Assembly: GCA_015056085.1 (NCBI GenBank)
Contig: SVHA01000002.1
Span: 1 to 64,000, forward strand
Source of the DNA: Clostridiales bacterium
GTDB taxonomy: Bacteria > Bacillota > Clostridia > Christensenellales > Aristaeellaceae
DNA: 64,000 nt
Reading direction: 5' to 3'
Shown here: one piece after another, positions 37,262-45,444 of the stretch
How the letters are laid out: every line of letters begins with the position of its first letter
How positions within the stretch are numbered: the first letter of the stretch is position 1
The notes under the pieces: model-generated
The model's input: only the letters and a program-made list of their open reading frames with translations
Told to the model about the DNA's origin: nothing
Database searches by the model: none
Made by a program: the position numbers and the translations under genes

Positions 37262-37288
37262 ATGAAAAACCCGCGATGGTTTCGCGGG
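37262..37288 (-). terminator. Riboswitch-controlled terminator
   Basis: On the minus strand CCCGCGA, AACCA, TCGCGGG, then TTTTTCATTTG. It lies between the TPP aptamer and thiT, so it is the likely expression platform. Confidence 0.85.
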
Positions 37289-37342
37289 AAAGCAGATGAC
37301 CTGACGGCCATGACACGCCGCCTTGCCTCAAGCAAACGGTGT

Positions 37343-37430
37343 GTTCCGCTTCCCTACGGTAGGATGATCTACACAGGTTCCAAGGGTCGGGCGGATGCCC
37401 TCTCAGCAGCATTGGCTGCACCCCCAGCGG
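37343..37430 (-). promoter_or_regulatory. TPP riboswitch (THI element)
   Basis: On the minus strand the aptamer has GGGGGTGCAGCC, GCTGAGAGG, ACCCTTGGAACCTG and CCGTAGGGAAGCGG, matching the conserved P2/P4 core of thiamine pyrophosphate riboswitches. With TPP bound, the terminator at 37270-37288 should form and thiT be shut off. Confidence 0.93.
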
Positions 37431-37450
37431 TGGATGCGATTGTCAGGTTT

Positions 37451-37478
37451 ATTATAGCACGATGACGGAAATTGTCAA
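37451..37478 (-). promoter_or_regulatory. thiT promoter
   Basis: On the minus strand TTGACA (37473-37478), 16 bp, TATAAT (37451-37456). Confidence 0.75.
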
Positions 37479-37615
37479 GAAAAATGTCATCAGCGATAGT
37501 TTCTGAAAAATTTCGGAAAGTTGCGCTGTTCCCCTCGTCAAACGGCGCATTTTGGTGTACAATAAAAGATACCCCCTGCGCCCGGGAAGGGGAAAGGGGA
37601 TATAAGGAGGAAACC

Positions 37616-38209
37616 ATGTCTCACTTTTTTGCTTATTTATCCCGTCTGCGGTATATCCGCCGCTGGGGGCTGATGCGCAACACCCAGCAGGAAAACGACG
37701 CCGAGCATTCCCTGCAGGTGGCGATGATCGCCCATGCGCTGGCGGTGATGTCCCGTGATCGCTATCACAATGACGTCAACCCCGAACACGTGCTGGCGCT
37801 GGCGGTGTATCATGATGCCACGGAGGTCATCACCGGTGATCTTCCCACGCCGGTCAAGTATCACTCCGCTGCCCTCCGGGACGCTTACAAGCGGCTGGAA
37901 GCCATGGCGGCCACCCGCCTGACCCAGATGCTCCCTGAGGAAATGCAGGGCGAATTCGGGCCCTATCTGGAAAGCGGCGCCACCTATGAGCACAAGTTGG
38001 TGAAGGCGGCGGACAGCATCTGCGCCTATATCAAGTGCCTGGAGGAACAGCAGGCCGGCAATCCTGAATTCGACGCCGCCGGGGCAAACGTGCTGAACTT
38101 CATTCAGGAGATGAATCTGCCAGAAGTGAATGATTTCATGGCGGAATTCGTGCCGTCCTTCACCCTGACGCTGGACGAACTCAACCGGGACGGAGGCGGT
38201 CTGCTGTGA
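37616..38209 (+). CDS. yfbR: HD-domain 5'-deoxynucleotidase, YfbR-like
   Basis: A 197-residue HD-fold phosphohydrolase. ENDAEHSLQVAMIAHAL and YHDATEVITGDLPTPVKY match YfbR, which dephosphorylates deoxynucleoside 5'-monophosphates; the final metal ligand lies in VKAADSICAYIKC. ATG 37616 has AAGGAGG upstream. The next gene starts in its stop codon (GTGA). Confidence 0.9.
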   Translation: MSHFFAYLSRLRYIRRWGLMRNTQQENDAEHSLQVAMIAHALAVMSRDRYHNDVNPEHVLALAVYHDATEVITGDLPTPVKYHSAALRDAYKRLEAMAATRLTQMLPEEMQGEFGPYLESGATYEHKLVKAADSICAYIKCLEEQQAGNPEFDAAGANVLNFIQEMNLPEVNDFMAEFVPSFTLTLDELNRDGGGLL

Positions 38210-39003
38210 TTGCCATCGGCCTGAGCAGCGCCGCCTTTTACGGCGAAAACAACACGGAAGATCAGGTGCGCAGCCTGCTCAATTATCCGGTGGAGGTCTG
38301 CGAGGTGTTCCTGCAGACCTTCGGGGAGTATACGCCTGCTTTCGGCCTGCAGTTGCGCCGGGAATTGGGAGACGTCCGCTGCCTGGCGGTGCATCCCAAG
38401 AGCACCCAGTTGGAAGGGGAACTCTTCGGCAAGAGTCCCCGCCAGCGGGAGGAAGCCATCGAAATGTTTGCAGGGGCGTGCCTGGCCGGAAAGATGCTGG
38501 GCGCCCGCTATTATGTGTTCCACGGCCCCTTCAGCGTGGACAAAAACATCACCCCGGAGAGAATCTTCCGCCTGGAAGAAAATATGCAGGTGCTGTACGA
38601 CATCGCCGGGCGCGAGGGCATCGAACTTTTGTGGGAAAACGTCAGCTGGGCGGCCCTGTCCACGCCGAAAAGCGTGGAGGAAATCCGCCGGCGCCTGCCC
38701 CGCCAGCGGTATGTGCTGGATGTGAAGCAGGCCTTCCGGGCGGGCGTTGACCCCATCGACATGATCGACGCCATGGGCGATCGCCTGGCCCACGTTCATG
38801 CCTTGGACTGGGACGAGAAGGGCAACCTCTGCCTGCCGGGCGAGGGTGTGCTGGACTGGCAGGCCCTGATGCGCCATTTGGCGGATGTCGGCTATGATGG
38901 CGCCGTGATACTGGAGCCCTACGGCTGGATGAGCGGCGACCATCAGCGGATGATGCGCAGTCTGGAATATCTGCGCAGGTGCGCCGAAAAAGCCAATGCC
39001 TGA
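38206..39003 (+). CDS. Xylose isomerase-like TIM-barrel protein
   Basis: A 265-residue protein of the AP-endonuclease-2/sugar isomerase superfamily. Barrel features include YYVFHGP, LLWENVSW, YVLDVKQAF, HVHALDWDEKG and VILEPYGW, with several metal-ligand candidates. GTG 38206 overlaps the upstream stop by four bases, so it is coupled to the nucleotidase. Substrate unknown; either a sugar epimerase or an endonuclease IV-like enzyme is possible. Confidence 0.75.
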   Translation: MIAIGLSSAAFYGENNTEDQVRSLLNYPVEVCEVFLQTFGEYTPAFGLQLRRELGDVRCLAVHPKSTQLEGELFGKSPRQREEAIEMFAGACLAGKMLGARYYVFHGPFSVDKNITPERIFRLEENMQVLYDIAGREGIELLWENVSWAALSTPKSVEEIRRRLPRQRYVLDVKQAFRAGVDPIDMIDAMGDRLAHVHALDWDEKGNLCLPGEGVLDWQALMRHLADVGYDGAVILEPYGWMSGDHQRMMRSLEYLRRCAEKANA

Positions 39004-39020
39004 ACTGAATAATGATGAAT

Positions 39021-39063
39021 GCCGGGCCTCGCAGCGGATAAAGCGTTGCGGGCCCGGCTTTTT
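39021..39063 (+). terminator. Terminator after the TIM-barrel gene
   Basis: GCCGGGCC (39021-39028) pairs with GGCCCGGC (39051-39058), an inner CGCA/TGCG also fits, and TTTTT follows. Confidence 0.85.
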
Positions 39064-39067
39064 CATG

Positions 39068-39121
39068 CAACGAAAAACTCCCGTCCCTTGGGGACAGGAG
39101 CGGGTCAACGGTTTTCTCAGC
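39068..39121. repeat. Left copy of island-flanking direct repeat (with minus-strand terminator)
   Basis: GCAACGAAAAACTCCCGTCC and the following bases to GTTTTCTCAG match 48889-48942 with only two or three differences, in the same orientation. Read on the minus strand it holds CTCCTGTCCC/GGGACGGGAG followed by TTTTTCGTT, a perfect 10-bp terminator. Confidence 0.85.
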
Positions 39122-39157
39122 GCCTGAATGGACTGCGGCGGTCGAATCGGAAAACAG

Positions 39158-39195
39158 CCATGAAACGGGGGCGTCTTCCGGCATCATGGCTGTTT
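39158..39195 (-). terminator. Terminator of the AraC-type gene
   Basis: AACAGCCATGA pairs with TCATGGCTGTT around a 20-base loop; on the minus strand TTTTCC follows. A related hairpin (AGCCATGATG/CATCATGGCT) ends the other side of the island at 48808-48850. Confidence 0.65.
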
Positions 39196-39212
39196 CTTTT
39201 CAGAAACACTTA

Positions 39213-40136
39213 TCAAGGCAATGCCGCATCAGTGGAATCGGGGTGTTTGCTGCATTGCTGCTGCCGCTTCCACCGGGTGGGGGACATACCGAATTCCTGC
39301 AGGAAATGGCGGTTGAAAGAGGATAAAGTGTTGTATCCTACGTTGAAGGCCACGTCTGCAACGGGAATACCCTCTGCCAGCAGCAGCGTGGCACGCTTCA
39401 TGCGCAGCTGGTGGATGTACTGCATGGGCGCCAGGCCGGTAAAGTCGATCATGTCCCGCTGCAGAGTGGCCTTGCTGATGCCGCTGGCACGGGTCAGGTG
39501 ATCGATGGTCAGGTCTTCGGTGTAATGCTGGTTGATGTACAGCAGCACTTCGCCCAGGCGGGAAAGAAGCTGCTGCTGGCTGCTCTGGTGGACATGGGCT
39601 GACTTTTTTGTGGGGGTCATCATGCGGCTGTGCCGGGTCAAAAGGGCCATGATCAGCCCCCGCATGGCGGTGAGATAATCCCCTTTGAGGGTGGCGGATT
39701 CATCCAGCGCAGCAACCACCAGCTGATGCAGAATGGGATCAGCCGCCTGGGAGAGAACGGTGGGAAAGTCATACAGATGGGGAGACATGGCCTTGAGGCG
39801 ACTGACCTCAACAAGTTCTGTATCGGTGAAGAGTTTCTTGAGGTTGATGTAGCAGAAATGCCACAGGCTGCGCTGGGGGCCGACGTTCTGGGCGATGTGC
39901 ACCTGCCCGCCATAAATGATGGAAAAGCAGGGAGCGCTGAAGGGAATGACCTCGCCGTCTACATAGAATAGTCCGCTGCCGCTGACGCAATAGCCGATTT
40001 CCAGGAAGTCGTGATAGTGCAGCGCTTCCGGCTCGTTGAACAGGAAATATTCATGCAGATAGCCTTCGGGCATGAAAGGATGTTCTTTTGTCAGCCTTCT
40101 TGGGTCAAAGTCGACAGATAATGACTCGAATTGCAC
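39213..40136 (-). CDS. AraC-family transcriptional regulator
   Basis: A 307-residue regulator with an N-terminal cupin ligand-binding domain (HYHDFLEIGYCVSGSG, PFSAPCFSIIYGGQVH) and a C-terminal pair of helix-turn-helix motifs (LTIDHLTRASGISKATLQRD; VADVAFNVGYNTLSSFNRHF). The start is GTG 40136, five bases after GAGGTG; the upstream ATG near 40173 overlaps the -10 box and cannot be used. Divergent from the PHP gene, so it likely controls that operon. Ligand unknown. Confidence 0.88.
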   Translation of the reverse strand: MQFESLSVDFDPRRLTKEHPFMPEGYLHEYFLFNEPEALHYHDFLEIGYCVSGSGLFYVDGEVIPFSAPCFSIIYGGQVHIAQNVGPQRSLWHFCYINLKKLFTDTELVEVSRLKAMSPHLYDFPTVLSQAADPILHQLVVAALDESATLKGDYLTAMRGLIMALLTRHSRMMTPTKKSAHVHQSSQQQLLSRLGEVLLYINQHYTEDLTIDHLTRASGISKATLQRDMIDFTGLAPMQYIHQLRMKRATLLLAEGIPVADVAFNVGYNTLSSFNRHFLQEFGMSPTRWKRQQQCSKHPDSTDAALP

Positions 40137-40173
40137 AGTTTCACCTCGATTATGCGTGGAAATTGTTACCTTC

Positions 40174-40202
40174 ATTATATAAGATATAAATAGGAATGTC
40201 AA
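40174..40202 (-). promoter_or_regulatory. Consensus promoter of the AraC-type regulator
   Basis: On the minus strand TTGACA (40197-40202), 17 bp, TATAAT (40174-40179): both hexamers perfect. It points away from the PHP gene, whose own promoter in this 112-base gap was not recognised. Confidence 0.85.
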
Positions 40203-40248
40203 CGACACATATATGCCTTGTTAGTTGAATGAATCAGGAGGTGTGATG

Positions 40249-41781
40249 ATGAAGCTGATGCAAACCCGACGTGATTTTCTCCGGTTGGCAGGCAAAGGAC
40301 TGGTGGGTGGCGCTGCAGTGGCGACCCTGCCCAATTTGCTGACGGAATCCGGTGCTCAGGCGGCGACGCCCATGGCTACTGCCGGCATCGTCCGCGGCAA
40401 GGTGACCGACGATAACAGCAACATGATGCCTGCGGTGATCATGGTTACGGATGCGGAAGGCGCCGTGTACCGGGCCTTCACCAATGCTCTTGGCGGCTAT
40501 GCCATTGCCCTGGAGCCTGGCGAATACACCCTGACCTTCATGAAGGGTCACGAGTATTCCACTGTGGAGCGCACGGTGGAAGTGGCGAGCCTCAAGACCT
40601 ACTATCTGCAGGACGCCCGCCTTTCTCCCCTGTATGACAGCTATGCCAAGGGCTTCCTGGCTGGCGACTGCCATCAGCACAGCTACTATTCCGACGGCGT
40701 GGATGCAGTGGATCACATCATGGTCGCCAATGCAGCCAACGGTCTGTACTTCGGCTTCCTGACGGATCATAACACTTCCCGTGGCGTGCCGGAATACAAC
40801 ACCGTCTGCCGCATCAACGTCCGCACTGAGGGCGGTCAACCCCGCTTCTTCTGCGGCATGGACGGCGTGGAAGTGACCACAGAGTTCGGCCACTACAACG
40901 CCCTGGGCACCGGTCTGACCCTGGAAACCTACGACATGAAGCTTACCGAGTCTGAACGCTCCTCGGACGAGAAGATGACGCATATCCGCAACAAGATTCT
41001 CTACGTGGCGGACTGCATCACCCGTGTGGGCGGCGTGGCGCAGATGAATCATCCCTATTCCACCAACAACATGGGCATGGCCAACTGGGTGGACAAGGAC
41101 GACATGGAAGTGTACGACCTCTATGACACCATGGAGATCTGGAACGGCTACTTCTGCCCGCCCGATGGCGTTTTCACCACGGAAAACTCCATGAACCAGA
41201 ACTATTCCTCCAAACTGCTGTGGTATCATCTGCTCAACCAGATGAAGAGCGGACACCCCTTCCATGCGGCCACCGGCGGTACGGACAATCACGAAGTGGC
41301 GGGCACTGCCAGCGCCAAGAACCGTGCCAAGATCGTGGAAGAGCCTGCCACGCTGGATGAATACTACAACACCTGGACGGCCACTGCCAAGTATAACGGT
41401 ATGCCTGCCACCTACACCTACTTCGGCGAGCAGCCCCTTACCATGGAAAATGCCTGCGCTGCCATCAAGGCCGGCCGCTCCTTCATCACCAGCGGCCCCG
41501 TGGTCATCTGCAAGGCGCAGGACAAGGTCTACGGCGAGGAAGTGGTGCTTCAGGGCGATACCCTGACCATCGACACCGACATCTTCAACCGTGACGGCCT
41601 GAGGGAAATCCGCGTGGTGGTCAACGGCGAAACGGTGCAGACCATCGCCCTCAATGGTGAAAAGACCTACAACGAGCCCATCACCGTTTCCCGCACCTGG
41701 GAAAAGAAGGACTGGGTGCTGCTGGAGGTTCTGGGCCCCACCTGCCAGTATGCGATCACGAATCCTTTCATCATCGGCTGA
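40249..41781 (+). CDS. Tat-exported PHP-domain metallophosphoesterase
   Basis: A 510-residue protein with a twin-arginine signal: TRRDFLRLAG (Arg7-Arg8), a hydrophobic stretch and cleavage near AQA (about 38). Residues 45-115 look like a carboxypeptidase-regulatory-type beta-sandwich (IVRGKVTDDN, ALGGYAIALEPGEYTL). The PHP-type core follows: GDCHQHSYYSDG, LTDHNTSRGVPEY, MNHPYS and ATGGTDNHE supply metal ligands. PHP enzymes hydrolyse phosphoesters. ATG 40249 stands seven bases after AGGAGG. As the first gene before a nucleoside-type transporter, it may free nucleosides from outside nucleotides; this is inference. Confidence 0.82.
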   Translation: MKLMQTRRDFLRLAGKGLVGGAAVATLPNLLTESGAQAATPMATAGIVRGKVTDDNSNMMPAVIMVTDAEGAVYRAFTNALGGYAIALEPGEYTLTFMKGHEYSTVERTVEVASLKTYYLQDARLSPLYDSYAKGFLAGDCHQHSYYSDGVDAVDHIMVANAANGLYFGFLTDHNTSRGVPEYNTVCRINVRTEGGQPRFFCGMDGVEVTTEFGHYNALGTGLTLETYDMKLTESERSSDEKMTHIRNKILYVADCITRVGGVAQMNHPYSTNNMGMANWVDKDDMEVYDLYDTMEIWNGYFCPPDGVFTTENSMNQNYSSKLLWYHLLNQMKSGHPFHAATGGTDNHEVAGTASAKNRAKIVEEPATLDEYYNTWTATAKYNGMPATYTYFGEQPLTMENACAAIKAGRSFITSGPVVICKAQDKVYGEEVVLQGDTLTIDTDIFNRDGLREIRVVVNGETVQTIALNGEKTYNEPITVSRTWEKKDWVLLEVLGPTCQYAITNPFIIG

Positions 41782-41824
41782 TGATGTTGGAAAATAAAAA
41801 CACGACACGGAAAGGAAGAACATC

Positions 41825-42703
41825 ATGAAGAAGTACATCGCCCTGCTCGTTTCCCTGCTCCTGGTTTGCATGGTTTCCTTTGCTCTGGCCGCTGAAGGCC
41901 CCTTCGTGCCCGGCGAAGATTTCGCTGAGTATGAAATCGAAAACGCTTCCGGCTACAATGTGGTAACGGTGAATATGCTCATCACCGCCGGCGAAGACAA
42001 GATCTTTGACGGCAAGGTGAAGCTGACCAGCGACTCTCTGCTGGCCTCTGAATTCACCCAGGCTGCCGTGTTTGAAGCCGGCTGCGGCGCTGACGGCATC
42101 GAGAGCGGCTTTGTGACCTTCATCGGCGACTACGCCAACGGCCCCGACGCCAACGGCAACTACGTCTGCTGGACTTACACCGTCAACGGCAAGTATGTCC
42201 CCCTGGCCTGCAACCAGTTCGTGCTGCTGGAAGGCGATTACATCCACTGGGATTATGTGGCCTTCAGCGACAGCAGCGAAGACGTGAGCGAAGTGGTGGA
42301 AGCTGCTCCCACTGGCTTTGATCCTCCCTTCGAAGTGGGCGAGGATGAGACCGAATACGAAGTGGAAGGCGCTTCCGGCTACACCGTGGAAACCGTCAAC
42401 GTGAAGATCGTTGCCGGCGAAGACGTGCTGTTCAACGGCAAGGTGAAGCTGACCAGCGACACCGTGCTGGCTTCCGAGTTCACCCAGGCTGCTGTGTATG
42501 AGGCCGGCTGCGGTGCTGACGGCATCGAGAGCGGCTTCGTCACCTACATCGGCGATTATGCCAACGGCAACGACGCCGACGGCAACTACGTCTACTGGTC
42601 CCTGAGCATCAACGGCAAGTATGTGCCCGTGTCCTGCAACCAGATCGCTGTGCTGGACGGCGACTACATCCTGTGGGATTTCGTGACCTACGTCGCCGAG
42701 TAA
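41825..42703 (+). CDS. Secreted protein with two DUF4430-like domains
   Basis: A 292-residue exported protein with signal peptide (residues 1-22, ending ALA). Two homologous modules of about 125 residues each follow (about 25-150 and 163-290). Each repeats ASGY, VKLTSD, LASEFTQAAV, EAGCGADGIESGFVT, GDYANG, VNGKYVP and a final GDYI-W. The pattern fits DUF4430, the transcobalamin-like C-terminal fold. One cysteine pair per module is conserved. The DNA of the modules is also similar, suggesting a fairly recent duplication. Possibly a ligand-capturing surface or soluble protein for the transporter. Confidence 0.75.
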   Translation: MKKYIALLVSLLLVCMVSFALAAEGPFVPGEDFAEYEIENASGYNVVTVNMLITAGEDKIFDGKVKLTSDSLLASEFTQAAVFEAGCGADGIESGFVTFIGDYANGPDANGNYVCWTYTVNGKYVPLACNQFVLLEGDYIHWDYVAFSDSSEDVSEVVEAAPTGFDPPFEVGEDETEYEVEGASGYTVETVNVKIVAGEDVLFNGKVKLTSDTVLASEFTQAAVYEAGCGADGIESGFVTYIGDYANGNDADGNYVYWSLSINGKYVPVSCNQIAVLDGDYILWDFVTYVAE

Positions 42704-42717
42704 ACCGAACAAACAAA

Positions 42718-42753
42718 GGCGCGGGCCGGCATCATGCTTGCCGGCGCCTTTTT
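42718..42753 (+). terminator. Intra-operon terminator/attenuator
   Basis: GGCGCGGGCCGGC pairs with GCCGGCGCC, followed by TTTTTC. It would reduce transcription from the DUF4430 gene into the transporter. Confidence 0.7.
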
Positions 42754-42780
42754 CACTACAACGATTGAGGAGAAACCGCT

Positions 42781-43908
42781 ATGAAGAATCTTTACCGTAT
42801 CCTTGCGCTGCTGCTGTGCGTCATTTTTCTGCCGCTGACTGCGTCTGCTGCCTCGGTGGCAGACCTCAATGACGGCGTGACCAAGATTGCCCTGCTGATC
42901 TCCGGCGACCTGGGCGATATGTCTTTCTGGGACAGCGCCAATGCCGGCCTGACCAAGTTCGCGGCCGATCACCCCGACGTGGTGGTGGACATCATCGAGA
43001 TGGGCTCCAGCGATACCACCAAGTATGAGTCCACCCTGACGAAGACCTGCAACGAGGCTTACGACCTGATCATCGTGGGCTCCACCGATATGCGCGAGCC
43101 CCTGCAGCGTGCTGCGAAGAAGAGCAAATACTCAGACCGCCGCTTCATCATCTTCGATACCGAGATCAAGGACGGCAAGGCCGCTGATTATCCCACCGTG
43201 CATTCCATCATGTTCTCCCAGAACGAGGGCGGCTACCTGGCCGGCACCCTGGCGGCCCTGATGTCCCAGGAGAAGGGCACTGCTGCCACCGCATTCGTCG
43301 GCGGCACCAAGAATGACATCATCAACGACTTCGGCTTTGGTTTCATGCAGGGTGTACGGGATGCCAACGTCGCTAAGAGCATCAATGTGGGCGCCTACAA
43401 TGCCTACATCGGAGACTTTGTCAACAGCCCCAAGGGTTCTTCCCTGGCCACCAGTTTCTATGAGTCAGGCGTGGAAGTGCTCTTCGCTGCCGCTTCCCAG
43501 GCGGGCCTGGGCTGTATTGACAGCGCCAAGAACAACGGCAAGCTGATCATTGGCGTGGACTCCGACCAGTACGCCTACTATGCTGATACCGACCCGGAGA
43601 AGGCCTCCCACATCGTCACCTCCGTGCTCAAGCGTGTTGACCTGGCCCTGTATGAGTGCTGCGAGGAATTCCTTGCCGGCACCCTGACCTACGGCGACCT
43701 GGAAGTGCTGGGCGTCAAGGACGGCATGATCGGCCTGGTGGAGAATGACAACTACAATGCTCTGGTGTCCGAGGAAACCCGTGCCTATGTGGCGGACGTG
43801 ACTGCCAGGATCGCTTCCGGCGAGTTGGTCGTCCAGTCCGGTCTGAAGCGCTACACCAAGCAGGACGTGCTTAACGAGCTGTTTGACTCCCTGGATCCCA
43901 CCAAGTAA
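42781..43908 (+). CDS. BMP/PnrA-family nucleoside-binding protein
   Basis: A 375-residue substrate-binding protein of the Bmp/Med family, which carry purine nucleosides in most studied cases. IALLISGDLGDMSFWDSA and NEAYDLIIVGST are characteristic. The signal peptide ends LTASA; no lipobox cysteine is found, unlike most Firmicutes members, so membrane anchoring is unclear. Followed after 21 bases by its ATPase gene. Confidence 0.87.
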   Translation: MKNLYRILALLLCVIFLPLTASAASVADLNDGVTKIALLISGDLGDMSFWDSANAGLTKFAADHPDVVVDIIEMGSSDTTKYESTLTKTCNEAYDLIIVGSTDMREPLQRAAKKSKYSDRRFIIFDTEIKDGKAADYPTVHSIMFSQNEGGYLAGTLAALMSQEKGTAATAFVGGTKNDIINDFGFGFMQGVRDANVAKSINVGAYNAYIGDFVNSPKGSSLATSFYESGVEVLFAAASQAGLGCIDSAKNNGKLIIGVDSDQYAYYADTDPEKASHIVTSVLKRVDLALYECCEEFLAGTLTYGDLEVLGVKDGMIGLVENDNYNALVSEETRAYVADVTARIASGELVVQSGLKRYTKQDVLNELFDSLDPTK

Positions 43909-43929
43909 GAAAAACCTAAGGAGAGAACC

Positions 43930-45444
43930 ATGAGCGAACTCCTTTCAATGAAAAACATCACCAAGCGCTATGGGAACGGCGTCCTTGCCAACGAGGACGC
44001 CTCCTTCTCCCTGCGCGAGGGTGAAATTCATGCCATCGCCGGCGAAAACGGTGCGGGCAAATCAACCCTGATGAAAATCCTCTTCGGTGCGGAACAGCCC
44101 ACCGAGGGTGTGATTGAACTGCACGGAAAGCCCGTCAAAATTACCTCCCCGAAGGTGGCCACCAGCCTGGGTATCGGCATGGTGTATCAGCACTTTATGC
44201 TGGTGGACGAGCTGCCGGTGTACCTGAATGTGTTCCTGGGCGTGGAGAAACGCAAGGGCCTCCTGCTGGACAAGCAGGCCATGATCGAAGAAACTCGCAC
44301 CCTGTGCGAGAAGTACGATATGCCTGTGGATCCCACGGCCCTGTGTGGCGATCTGCCCGTGGGTCTGCGCCAGAAGGTGGAAATCCTCAAGGTGCTGGCC
44401 CGTGGTGCAAAGATCATCATCCTGGATGAGCCCACCGCCGTCCTCACCCCCCAGGAGACCGAGCAGCTCTTCAAGCAGCTGCGCATCCTCAGGGACGCCC
44501 AGCACACCATCGTCATCATCACCCACAAACTCAAGGAAATGAAGGAACTGTGCGACCGCATCACCATCATGCGCCAGGGCAAGACCATGGGCGTGGTGAA
44601 TGTGTGCGACGTGACGGAGCAGCAGATTTCCGAATTGATGGTGGGCGGCACGGTCCGCCTGAAGGTGGACAAGGCGGACGTCACCCCCGGCGAGGTGCTG
44701 GCGGAAATGGTGAACGTCACCGTCCCCGGTGACGGCAAACCCAAACTGGACAGCATCAGCCTGACCGCCCGGTCAGGGGAGATCCTCTGCCTTGCCGGCG
44801 TGGAAGGCAACGGTCAGCAGCAGGCCATCGAGTGCCTCACCGGACAGATTGCCTATCAGGGCAGCACGAAGGTGATGGGGCAGGAAGTGCGGGGCAAGTC
44901 CGTGCGTAAAATCCGTGACCTGGGCATGGCCCACATCCCGGAGGACCGCATGACCATGGGTACCGACCAGAAGGCCTCCCTGCATGAAAACCTGATCTCC
45001 GTGGACTTTGACCGCAACACTGTGGCCGGTTTCCTCAAGGATAAGGCGCTCAAGACCCGCTCCGAGGAGCAACTGACAAAATTCCTCGTCAAGGGCGAGC
45101 GGCAGACGCCCATTTCCATGCTCTCCGGCGGCAATATGCAGAAGGTTGTCGTCGCCCGTGAACTGAGCCAGAACCCGAAACTGGTCATTGCCAACCAGCC
45201 CACCCGCGGCGTGGACGTGGGCGCCATTGCCTTCATCCATGAGAAACTGGTGGAACTGCGGGATCAGGGCTGCGGCATCGTGCTGTGTTCTGCGGACATG
45301 AGCGAAGTGTTCTCTCTGGCAGACCGCATTATTGTGTTCCACGAAGGCCATATCGCTGCGGAAATTACCGACGTGGCCCATTGCACCGAACAGCAGCTGG
45401 GCCGCTATATGCTCGGCATCGACAGAATGGAGGCTGCACAATGA
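43930..45444 (+). CDS. Nucleoside ABC transporter, tandem ATPase subunit
   Basis: A 504-residue protein with two ABC domains, as in RbsA/NupA-type systems. First domain: GENGAGKSTLMKIL, LPVGLRQKVEIL and ILDEPTAVLTPQE. Second: GVEGNGQQQAIECL (Walker A without the usual Lys, as common in this family), LSGGNMQKVVVAREL and NQPTRGVDVGA. ATG 43930 follows AAGGAG. The next permease gene overlaps its stop by four bases. Confidence 0.93.
   Translation: MSELLSMKNITKRYGNGVLANEDASFSLREGEIHAIAGENGAGKSTLMKILFGAEQPTEGVIELHGKPVKITSPKVATSLGIGMVYQHFMLVDELPVYLNVFLGVEKRKGLLLDKQAMIEETRTLCEKYDMPVDPTALCGDLPVGLRQKVEILKVLARGAKIIILDEPTAVLTPQETEQLFKQLRILRDAQHTIVIITHKLKEMKELCDRITIMRQGKTMGVVNVCDVTEQQISELMVGGTVRLKVDKADVTPGEVLAEMVNVTVPGDGKPKLDSISLTARSGEILCLAGVEGNGQQQAIECLTGQIAYQGSTKVMGQEVRGKSVRKIRDLGMAHIPEDRMTMGTDQKASLHENLISVDFDRNTVAGFLKDKALKTRSEEQLTKFLVKGERQTPISMLSGGNMQKVVVARELSQNPKLVIANQPTRGVDVGAIAFIHEKLVELRDQGCGIVLCSADMSEVFSLADRIIVFHEGHIAAEITDVAHCTEQQLGRYMLGIDRMEAAQ

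Noticed and set aside
40137-40208. Longer N-terminus for the AraC regulator starting near 40208 or 40175.
   Set aside because: These codons overlap the consensus -35 and -10 boxes of its own promoter.
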